IMG/VR virus record: IMGVR_UViG_3300030108_001985
Span: 1 to 24,175 of that record
DNA length: 24,175 bases
Origin: a virus
Direction: 5' to 3' (one strand)
Position 1 is the first letter of the stretch, and each line of letters begins with the position of its first letter. Positions 7,654-14,140 of this stretch are shown here, piece by piece. Under the pieces are notes generated by a model. That model ran no database searches. It was not told the DNA's origin and saw only the letters and a program-made list of their open reading frames with translations. The translations under genes and the position numbers were made by a program.

Positions 7654-8126
7654 TAGTCATCCCCTTTATGACTTGCGCCAAAGTAAAAAGATATTATGGC
7701 ACTAGCGAGTCCGCCTAGGTAACCAAGCACCAAGTTAATTAGTGCCTCACTATTTTGTTCTGGTGGTTGTAGCGTTACTAAAAATATATAACCTAAAAAA
7801 CCAGCTATTGTGGCAATACCTATGATTCTAGCCGTCCAATCTTTGCTAAACATACTTCTTGCGTTTTGTTTGTCCTCTGTTTCCAGCTTGAAGACATCAA
7901 CATCCAGTTCTTTCATTTTTACTTTAAAATCTTGTTCGGCTTGTTTTATCTGCATCATTTGCTCAGGCGTAGCATTTTGTATCGCAGTTTGTATGTCTTT
8001 AGGATTATTAGCACATCCCAACACTTCTGAAATCATGTTGCCTGCCATGCCTCCCATCGGGCCACCTAACGCTGTTCCTATTGTAGGAGCTACCTGTCCT
8101 AATATCCCTTTTATTAAATTTTTCAT
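7653..8126 (-). CDS. Holin, three-TM gene-transfer-agent type
   Basis: This is a 157-residue protein. It begins with a glycine-rich hydrophobic segment (about residues 5-37), followed by a soluble charged helix (about 45-95) and two strong membrane spans (about 101-118 and 129-149) that end in a short charged tail. This layout matches the GTA_holin_3TM family as I know it. Holins form inner-membrane holes that let a cytoplasmic endolysin reach the wall, and the endolysin gene is two genes downstream. The start ATG overlaps the stop of the cyclase gene (ATGA at 8123-8126), so the envelope cassette upstream and lysis are translationally linked. Confidence 0.75.
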   Translation of the reverse strand: MKNLIKGILGQVAPTIGTALGGPMGGMAGNMISEVLGCANNPKDIQTAIQNATPEQMMQIKQAEQDFKVKMKELDVDVFKLETEDKQNARSMFSKDWTARIIGIATIAGFLGYIFLVTLQPPEQNSEALINLVLGYLGGLASAIISFYFGASHKGDD

Positions 8127-9880
8127 ATTTTTTCCTTAACAGTATAAATCGTTAATTTATCTTTTTTACCTTTTACATTTATAGGTTTTAGTAATTTTAA
8201 TACAATTTTACAATTTTTTGCAGTTTGATCTCCAATTAAGATATCCACACCAACTTCTTTGGTTGCCGACTCTAGCCTAGCAGCCGTATTTACAGGATCT
8301 CCAATAGCAGAATAATCAAACCGAGTTTCAGATCCCATATTACCTATAACTGCATATCCAGACTGACAGCCAACGCCTACTGCAACCGGGGTAGATAATG
8401 TTTTGTTCAGTTCGGCTATGCCTTTTTGTATATCTATTGCAGCTTGGACCGCTTTGGTTTCGTGATCTTCACAATCTAAGGGCGCTCCAAAAATGAACAT
8501 CCCTGCATCGCCGATGAATTTGTCTGTCATGCCACCTAACTTTTGCACTGCGTTTACCTGCACAGTCAAAGTTTTATTCATTATGCTAGTCACCTCCTCT
8601 GGCGGCAACTCTTCACTTAACGCAGTAAAACCTCTTAAGTCGGTAAATAAATAACTACAATATTTTTTTTCACCACCTAACTTCAAAAGCTCTGGACTTT
8701 TTTGTAGCCTAGCCACTTGTCTAGGGTCGAGGTAATGCTCAAACTGTTTTTTTATTTGCTGACGTAATAAATACTCTTTTCTAAAGCGTAAATAGAAAAT
8801 AACGCTGCCAACAACAAATTCTGACACTAAAGTCCATGAAAAATCTAATAAAATCCCATTTTTTATGCTAAAAACGCCTAAGAAGCCTGTCATGGCCATG
8901 AAAACAACGCCGAAGGCTAATGCCTTGGTCATGCTAAGATATGCGCATACAAGTGAAACTGTGAGCACAAAAATTGCAAAAATCAAAATTTCGGCTGCTA
9001 ATGCCCAATCTGGTATTTTTGGAGAATCTTGGATCAAAATTGACTCAGCTAAAGCTGCTTGAACTTTGTGTGGGCCAAGCAAACCAACAGGAGTTGCAAC
9101 TTGCGGCATAACACCTGGAGCATCCACAGAAACAAAAACAAATTTACCATCGACATTCATTTCGTCTAGTGTGGTTTCTGGAGTTTTTACCCAACTAATC
9201 CATTTTCTGCCTAAGCGGTCAACATCAACTGGCGGTAATCCTTGCACAGTTATTTGTTGCATGCCATTTTCATCGCCTTTAATTATGTAGGTATTAGCAC
9301 CTGCCAAAACTTTTAAAACCTCTGTACCATAAGAAGAAACAAAACCGTCTGGTGTTTGCATTAACAATGGTAGCCGTCTTACAAGATTATCAACTTCGGA
9401 GGGAGCTGATGACAGACCTTGGGGGATATACATGAATTGTTGGCTGTTCGTGACAACTCCCTTAGCCATAATACCACTTATGTTTTCACCAAGTAAAACA
9501 GTTCCGCTGGTTTTCGGATAAAAGCCATTATCATATTCAAACATAGCTAATACGCTAGGACTGTAATTTAGTGCTTCTAGAAACACATCATCACCACCAA
9601 AACGATCTGCTTGAGGAAACGATACTACCCAACCAACTCCTATAGCTCCAGCATTTAGCAAATCAACATGTATTTGTGCAAGCTCTTGTCTTGGAAATGG
9701 CCAACCGCCAGATTTAAAAATATCTTCTTGCGTTATATTGAGAATTGCAAAGTTGCCACTAGGCTCATATTCTTTAACAAAAGCATCAAAGGTTTGTAGT
9801 TTTAAGATCTGTAAAGGATATGACTGAAATACTAATGGCAACAATAGTATTATAAATACTGTGAATATTACCTTTTTCAT
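8123..9880 (-). CDS. CHASE2-domain class III adenylate/guanylate cyclase
   Basis: This is a 585-residue membrane receptor cyclase. It has an N-terminal anchor (about 4-18), a CHASE2-type extracytoplasmic sensor (about 22-285), three closely spaced membrane spans (about 294-316, 320-337, 344-364), a linker containing HYLDP, and a C-terminal class III cyclase domain (about 405-585). Metal-binding aspartates are present in FTDLRGFT (D414) and FIGDAG (D458), substrate lysine K454, and transition-state N531 and R535 in GDPVNTAARLE. The residue at the second purine-selecting position is Ser (S524), as in Thr/Ser-type (IIIb) enzymes, so cAMP is the likelier product. It starts in an ATGA overlap with the FecR-domain gene, suggesting a sensor pair. 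A cyclase of this type is unexpected in a phage. Confidence 0.93.
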   Translation of the reverse strand: MKKVIFTVFIILLLPLVFQSYPLQILKLQTFDAFVKEYEPSGNFAILNITQEDIFKSGGWPFPRQELAQIHVDLLNAGAIGVGWVVSFPQADRFGGDDVFLEALNYSPSVLAMFEYDNGFYPKTSGTVLLGENISGIMAKGVVTNSQQFMYIPQGLSSAPSEVDNLVRRLPLLMQTPDGFVSSYGTEVLKVLAGANTYIIKGDENGMQQITVQGLPPVDVDRLGRKWISWVKTPETTLDEMNVDGKFVFVSVDAPGVMPQVATPVGLLGPHKVQAALAESILIQDSPKIPDWALAAEILIFAIFVLTVSLVCAYLSMTKALAFGVVFMAMTGFLGVFSIKNGILLDFSWTLVSEFVVGSVIFYLRFRKEYLLRQQIKKQFEHYLDPRQVARLQKSPELLKLGGEKKYCSYLFTDLRGFTALSEELPPEEVTSIMNKTLTVQVNAVQKLGGMTDKFIGDAGMFIFGAPLDCEDHETKAVQAAIDIQKGIAELNKTLSTPVAVGVGCQSGYAVIGNMGSETRFDYSAIGDPVNTAARLESATKEVGVDILIGDQTAKNCKIVLKLLKPINVKGKKDKLTIYTVKEKI

Positions 9881-10998
9881 CCAGAACTTTGTTTTATAGT
9901 TATAACCGATGAAGATGTGCCATTGATTTGAACTGTTTTTGTAACTCCGTCTTGTATAAAGATAACCGTGTAAGAATCATCACCATCCACTAAAACTTGC
10001 GCGTTTTGATTAACCATGCGCATTAGCTTTACTTGGTTGCCTTGAATAATCGTTGTAATCTGTGTTTCTAGGTCTTGCCCAAAGTTAGTGCCTACTAGCT
10101 GAACACCGTTAGAAAAGTTAGTTAGTTGGTCTTCTTCCTCTTTTATGCCTAGCTCATCTAATACGTCTAGTAGGTTTTCAAAAAAGTCTGTCGCTAGGTA
10201 ATCTATATCTAGCTCCGAAAAAGACATGTCCTCTTCCTCTTCCAAAAAGTCTTCTGCTAGCGCATCTATTTCCAAATCTGTAAATTCCAAATAATCTGAC
10301 TGTTCGCCCTGTTGTTGTTCCTCATTGATGACTTCTTCTTTAGGTGGCGAGACAATAAGCATGTTGTCAATAAAATTAAGATCTATGTCTAAAGTTATTG
10401 GTTTAGTTGGTGCTTTCTCATACATGGAAGTGGTGGTAGCCTGATAAGGTTGATTAAGTAAAGTCTGCCCAGCTGCGGTTTGCACCACAATCTCACCGCT
10501 AGCATTACCAAATTCATCCGGGAGTAAAATTACGAGTGCCTTGCCCAGAAGATCAACGGAACACACAAAATCTGTGCCTTGCACAAAAATTTGTGAAGTG
10601 GGTGTAGATAGCGTAATGTTTTTCTTATTTAGTTTATTTGCGTTACCACTGATAAACCGTATTGTGCCACTAGCAAACTGTAAAGCCATTTTAGATTTGT
10701 CGGGGTTGCTGTTGAAGACGTATTCGTCTATAAGAAGATTGCTATGCTCTGTAAGTTTTACAGTAGATTCATCAAGGAATGTAATGGCAATGCGGCCAGC
10801 AGAGGTTTCGACATTATCTAACGAGTTAATGTCAAAATCCAACTCAGCAGCAAAAGTCTCGTCTCTTACAACTCTGCCGTATCCTTTTAATTCAGTAATA
10901 TCTCCTATCGCATCAGCATGAAGTGGTGGTGCCACCATCATTTTGAACGACGCAAATATTAGAATTTGAAGAATTAGTTGAGATGGATAACCAATCAC
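9877..10998 (-). CDS. Secreted FecR-domain protein with acidic repeat and beta-rich C-terminus
   Basis: This 373-residue protein begins at a GTG at 10998. That start adds a hydrophobic signal-like N-terminus (LILQILIFASF) with a possible cleavage after HADA (about residue 30); ATG codons at 10941 and 10938 would lose it. Residues about 60-155 form a FecR-type beta domain (ETSAGRIAITFLDEST, then ASGTIRF and STPTSQIFVQGTDF). Residues 241-257 and 261-278 are an acidic duplication (DLEIDALAEDF and ELDIDYLATDF). The last 60 residues are short beta strands with N/G turns. FecR domains act in the periplasm in signalling. The gene overlaps the curlin-like gene upstream by 86 bases and the cyclase downstream by four. 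Confidence 0.82.
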   Translation of the reverse strand: MIGYPSQLILQILIFASFKMMVAPPLHADAIGDITELKGYGRVVRDETFAAELDFDINSLDNVETSAGRIAITFLDESTVKLTEHSNLLIDEYVFNSNPDKSKMALQFASGTIRFISGNANKLNKKNITLSTPTSQIFVQGTDFVCSVDLLGKALVILLPDEFGNASGEIVVQTAAGQTLLNQPYQATTTSMYEKAPTKPITLDIDLNFIDNMLIVSPPKEEVINEEQQQGEQSDYLEFTDLEIDALAEDFLEEEEDMSFSELDIDYLATDFFENLLDVLDELGIKEEEDQLTNFSNGVQLVGTNFGQDLETQITTIIQGNQVKLMRMVNQNAQVLVDGDDSYTVIFIQDGVTKTVQINGTSSSVITIKQSSG

Positions 10999-11638
10999 GA
11001 GCTAAAGTTGAAGATTGAGTGATGTCTAGCGTGTTATTGCTGCCATCAAGATCTAAATTAAAATAACCAGAATCAGATGCTGTAGTACCAGAGTATCCAC
11101 TAGCAGTAAAATTTATTGTGTTAGTGCTGCCGTTTATGTCCATATAGTTGACTGCGTTTTCATAATCTATATCAAAGTCAAACACGTTAGAATCACCAGT
11201 GATAATCCAATCTAAATTAAGATAGGAGGAGTCAGCGTTTTCTGCTATTTTGATATCTGCCTCATTACTAGATCCTGTAACGTCAATATTAAGGTCGACA
11301 TAATCAGCTGTAATTAAGCCTGTAGAGTTCATTAACAAGTCCCAAACATTGCTATCGCCATCAAACTCAAAAAAACCAGTAAAGTTATCGCCGTCAATAC
11401 CGTCAGATCTAAAGACGTTTGAAGATCCTATTTGATTGATGTCAAGTGTCATTGACACACCGTCGAGGTCCATTGCGGTCATCGATGTTGTAGTGGCGCT
11501 AGTGCCGCCGATAAGGTTTGAAGAGCCAAGCTGTTCTAGATCTATAGTAGCTGAGTTCCCAGTTTGATCTACAAAGATTTCGTTGTCTGCAAAAACAGTT
11601 GTGCTAAACAATAAAAAAAACAAGAGTTTATTCATCAT
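10913..11638 (-). CDS. Secreted curlin-like repeat protein, candidate curli subunit
   Basis: This is a 241-residue protein with a clear signal peptide (MMNKLLFFLLFSTTVFA, cleavage near residue 17). The rest is low in Lys and Arg, rich in Asp, Asn, Ser, Gly and Thr, and carries about eight degenerate repeats centred on G-[SD]-[ST]-N: EQLGSSN, NQIGSSN, FDGDSN, VTGSSN, ITGDSN, INGSTN, LDGSNN and NSSNSN, spaced 22-33 residues apart and each flanked by alternating hydrophobic residues. CsgA/CsgB repeats have Q-x-G-x-x-N at their core, so this looks like a strand-turn-strand amyloid subunit. Two cysteines (C229, C241) close the protein. It overlaps csgG by 11 bases. The curlin call rests on repeats, signal peptide and neighbours. 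Confidence 0.75.
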   Translation of the reverse strand: MMNKLLFFLLFSTTVFADNEIFVDQTGNSATIDLEQLGSSNLIGGTSATTTSMTAMDLDGVSMTLDINQIGSSNVFRSDGIDGDNFTGFFEFDGDSNVWDLLMNSTGLITADYVDLNIDVTGSSNEADIKIAENADSSYLNLDWIITGDSNVFDFDIDYENAVNYMDINGSTNTINFTASGYSGTTASDSGYFNLDLDGSNNTLDITQSSTLARDWLSISTNSSNSNICVVQNDGGTTTSC

Positions 11639-12473
11639 AATATTCCCAAAAATTTCGTTCGCGCCCTTGTTTTACAATATCTACGATACCAATTTCTATA
11701 GCTGATTGCAAAGCGATGGACTTACTTTCATTCATGGCATTTCCCGTTTCAAACTCTATTAACTCAGTAGAGTTATTAGTAAACCTAAATACATCGCTAG
11801 AAATACCAACTGATAAAATAGTTCTGGTCGTCAAGTTTTCTAATAAGATCTCGCCAGTGCTTACGGATACAACTCTTATTGAAACCAAAACAGTATCCTC
11901 CCGGTATTGTTTAGATCTCCCGATCCCGAGCGTTCTGGCGCCCGCGCCGCCTGTGCGTAGATTTGTGTTGTAATCTACAATACCACCTTCGATAATAAGG
12001 CCCGCGAAGAGTAACGGCAATTGTTCTGTTTCATCCTCAAACTTCTCACGAGTCGATCTAATTATTTGGCGCTCACGAGTGATGTGATCTATATTTACGC
12101 GCTCGACCACACGAAAAAAACCAGATTGTTTTAGAGCTCTTATTAGATAAGTCTCAGGTGCTTGCGTCATTGCTGTGCTGAAATTTGCATAACCGTCTAC
12201 TGATTTTCTTTGTCCAGTGAAGTCGCCAAACTTATAAACAGCAACTATGGGTTGATCTTTAGGTTTAGGAATATTAAGTATTTCTTGCGTTATCGGCAGA
12301 TTAATAAAAGCGTCTTTGGAAAAACATTGAGCTTTGCCAACAATGGAGACAAGGTCTTTGTAATCTCCTTCGGGGTTAGTTAGACATGGTGATATTAATT
12401 TAGCGTGCGAAGAGCAACTAATTACCAAAGCCAAAATCGCCGATTGGCACAATAATTTCAGTAGTCGTTCCAT
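11628..12473 (-). CDS. csgG: CsgG-type curli secretion pore lipoprotein
   Basis: This is a 281-residue homologue of CsgG, the nonameric outer-membrane channel that exports curli subunits. A lipoprotein signal ends in VISC (lipidated Cys20). The conserved core begins near residue 75 (IVAVYKFGDFTGQRK). It includes GYANFSTAMTQ, in which N97 and F98 align with the N55/F56 eyelet residues of E. coli CsgG, then ERQIIR, LIIEGGIVDYNTNLRTGG, GARTLGIG and RVVSVSTGEIL, each matching the E. coli protein closely. It has about 50 extra residues between lipobox and core. It overlaps csgF by 56 bases and the curlin-like gene by 11. The GGAGARTLGIG codons (about 11918-11957) are unusually GC-rich. Confidence 0.95.
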   Translation of the reverse strand: MERLLKLLCQSAILALVISCSSHAKLISPCLTNPEGDYKDLVSIVGKAQCFSKDAFINLPITQEILNIPKPKDQPIVAVYKFGDFTGQRKSVDGYANFSTAMTQAPETYLIRALKQSGFFRVVERVNIDHITRERQIIRSTREKFEDETEQLPLLFAGLIIEGGIVDYNTNLRTGGAGARTLGIGRSKQYREDTVLVSIRVVSVSTGEILLENLTTRTILSVGISSDVFRFTNNSTELIEFETGNAMNESKSIALQSAIEIGIVDIVKQGRERNFWEYYDE

Positions 12474-12912
12474 CTAAAGTATTAAAAATAGTTAGGGTTA
12501 TGTAAGTCCCGTCGCTGGACCAACTGATTATGTTATCAAATAAAGTAAAAGATCCTGTCGTCTCCGGGTTCTCACCAAATAACTGTTCCACGATCTGTCT
12601 GCTGATTTGTGCAAAGATGCGTGATTCTAGGTTTTTAGTGAATCTTGAAATTACTGAGTTCTCTTCGTCTCTTTTTCTTTGTTCTTCTAAGGCTTTTAAG
12701 TCAGCTTTTAATTGTTCTTTCCGTGAAAATTCTTGTTGTTCAATCGTAAGATAGTGTGCTGAGGTACCAATTCCGCTGAAAGATGGAGACTTAAAGTTAA
12801 ATTTAATTTCGTCTGCTCTCAGATTTGTAGCAAATATACCTACAAATAAAACCAATGCCCAAACAATTATTATTTTGTAATGTAGTGGTAAATTAATCTT
12901 TTCTTTGGTCAT
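12418..12912 (-). CDS. csgF: CsgF-type curli assembly factor
   Basis: This is a 164-residue homologue of CsgF, which plugs its N-terminal peptide into the CsgG channel from outside and helps nucleation. A signal segment (about residues 11-30) ends near LRA|DE. The predicted mature start, IKFNFKSPSFSG, aligns with the channel-binding start of E. coli CsgF (TFQFRNPNFGG). A helical charged middle (about 60-110) precedes the C-terminal beta part (TYITLTIFNTLDGTTTEIIV, about 135-154), equivalent to the end of CsgF. The gene overlaps csgG by 56 bases and the upstream membrane-protein gene by 20. In E. coli csgF also precedes csgG. Confidence 0.92.
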   Translation of the reverse strand: MTKEKINLPLHYKIIIVWALVLFVGIFATNLRADEIKFNFKSPSFSGIGTSAHYLTIEQQEFSRKEQLKADLKALEEQRKRDEENSVISRFTKNLESRIFAQISRQIVEQLFGENPETTGSFTLFDNIISWSSDGTYITLTIFNTLDGTTTEIIVPIGDFGFGN

Positions 12913-13243
12913 CTCTATTTGCCTTTGCCAGCCTATCTGTGTGCATAAGCTGGGGTACTCCTAGTATAGTCTTTAGTAAAGTGTCTTGTCTAATGATCTC
13001 ATTGTCTACAGATCTTACTCTGTCGATAAGCGCAACCAAGATACCGTGCTGTGAGTCAAGCTTTTGGCCTAATCTTTGTTCTATTTCAGATATTTGTGCT
13101 GATACTTTTTCATCCAAGACATCTACTTTGGTTTCCATACCATCAATAATTTTATTGATAAGCTTCCAAATAAATAGACCAAGACCTATGGCCGCCGCTA
13201 TTGGGAAGCCAACTTCGTTAATTAACTGTACAACTGAGTCCAT
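12893..13243 (-). CDS. Small single-span membrane protein with coiled-coil tail (116 aa)
   Basis: One N-terminal membrane segment (GFPIAAAIGLGLFIWKLI, about residues 12-29) is followed by a long helical coiled coil (about 35-90) and a charged tail. The layout resembles small phage holin-like or YvrJ-type proteins, but there is no decisive motif. It starts directly at the stop of the preceding small membrane protein and overlaps csgF by 20 bases. A role in lysis timing, or as a membrane partner of the curli-type cassette, is possible. Function unknown. Confidence 0.6.
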   Translation of the reverse strand: MDSVVQLINEVGFPIAAAIGLGLFIWKLINKIIDGMETKVDVLDEKVSAQISEIEQRLGQKLDSQHGILVALIDRVRSVDNEIIRQDTLLKTILGVPQLMHTDRLAKANRDDQRKD

Positions 13244-13426
13244 TTAGATGAACTCCGCTATAACTATTGCTCCGACAATAAATGGATAAACAGCCCAAAT
13301 CATATTCTCTAGTTTATCGAACCGCTTTGAGCCTTCTTCAAGACGCCTATCAATGCTTTTGTACAGAACCTTGCACTCTCTTTCGTGTGATTCAATAGCT
13401 TTAATTGCGTCTTTGACAGTTGCCAT
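13244..13426 (-). CDS. Tail-anchored small membrane protein (60 aa)
   Basis: A charged helical N-terminal part (about 1-40) is followed by one hydrophobic segment reaching the C-terminus (WAVYPFIVGAIVIAEFI, about 44-60), so the protein is probably anchored by its tail. Its ATG overlaps the stop of the gene before it (TAATG at 13424-13428) and its own stop abuts the next start. It has the reverse layout to its neighbour, which has its span at the N-terminus. The two may form a holin/antiholin or spanin-like pair; that is speculation. Confidence 0.55.
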   Translation of the reverse strand: MATVKDAIKAIESHERECKVLYKSIDRRLEEGSKRFDKLENMIWAVYPFIVGAIVIAEFI

Positions 13427-13584
13427 TATGTTTTCTTTTTCTTTACTCTTTTGGTTGTATAGGCCTCGTTGACATCTGGTGTAGATTTATCATCTGCCAC
13501 ATAACGACCTTTTTTGTTTCTAGCCCTAACTTTTACTTTCTCGGTGCCAGTAACTTTGTCCCATAGATTACTAAAAAATTTCAT
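13426..13584 (-). CDS. Small basic protein (52 aa), unknown
   Basis: The ATG at 13584 has a GGGAGA ribosome-binding site at about nine bases and lies one base past the upstream stop. It is preferred over an in-frame start at 13683, which would overlap the upstream gene by almost 100 bases. The product (MKFFSNLWDKVTGTEKVKVR at its start) ends in a lysine/arginine-rich tail. No domain is recognised. Confidence 0.5.
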   Translation of the reverse strand: MKFFSNLWDKVTGTEKVKVRARNKKGRYVADDKSTPDVNEAYTTKRVKKKKT

Positions 13585-13585
13585 A

Positions 13586-13837
13586 TTATTTTTCTCCCTC
13601 AGACTCATCGTCTGATAACACTTCCTCAGCTTGTTCTTTAACAGAGTTAAGCAATGAGGTTTCAAAAACATTAAGACTAGCATTTACCTGGTCTATTTGG
13701 AATTGCAATCTTGCTCTTTGATTTCTAAGATCTATAACTTGTGAGTGTATATATTGTTGTTGTTCTGATAAATCACTAATTTTAAACTCTTTATCGTCCA
13801 GCACAACTACTGGTTCTTCATTTTTATTCGTCGCCAT
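13586..13837 (-). CDS. Small coiled-coil phage protein (83 aa), DUF6447-like
   Basis: A short beta start (VVVLDDKEFKISDLSEQQQ) leads into a helix of about 40 residues and an acidic end. The DDKEFKISDLS opening resembles the DUF6447 family of small proteins in marine cyanophages; I give that only as a resemblance. TTAGGAGA stands upstream of its ATG as a ribosome-binding site. Located between tail-fibre-type and membrane genes. Function unknown. Confidence 0.55.
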   Translation of the reverse strand: MATNKNEEPVVVLDDKEFKISDLSEQQQYIHSQVIDLRNQRARLQFQIDQVNASLNVFETSLLNSVKEQAEEVLSDDESEGEK

Positions 13838-13854
13838 AAAATTCTCCTAAAAAA

Positions 13855-14139
13855 TTAACTATTTGAACTAATATACGCTTTTCCTTTAGTGATTGCATTA
13901 GTGCAATTAGTTTTTTTACTGCTAGATGAACCTTTAACATTAGGTGTATCATCTTCACTATCAACTGGTTCATATAATAAAATGATTTCTAAATGATCTA
14001 CGTTTCTTTGTACCAACTCGTTTATTTCAGACTGCGATAGTCCTTCACAATTTGGTTCGCTTGATGCATCTGCATCTATACTGTCTATTAACGCAACGCT
14101 ATGTAATGCTGCATCTAATACTTCTGTTACTGTTGCCAT
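13855..14139 (-). CDS. Small phage protein after tail fibre (94 aa), unknown
   Basis: This is an acidic 94-residue protein with a helical region (SQSEINELVQRNVDHLEIIL, about 36-55) and a Ser/Asn/Lys-rich tail with two cysteines overall. It begins two bases past the tail-fibre stop, with a GGAGGA ribosome-binding site located inside the end of that gene. No domain is recognised. Its position suggests a tail-fibre accessory, but nothing in the sequence proves it. Confidence 0.5.
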   Translation of the reverse strand: MATVTEVLDAALHSVALIDSIDADASSEPNCEGLSQSEINELVQRNVDHLEIILLYEPVDSEDDTPNVKGSSSSKKTNCTNAITKGKAYISSNS

Positions 14140-14140
14140 A

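Noticed and set aside
13585-13683. Longer form of the 52-residue protein starting at 13683
   Set aside because: It would overlap the upstream gene by almost 100 bases with no ribosome-binding site, whereas the ATG at 13584 has a good one.
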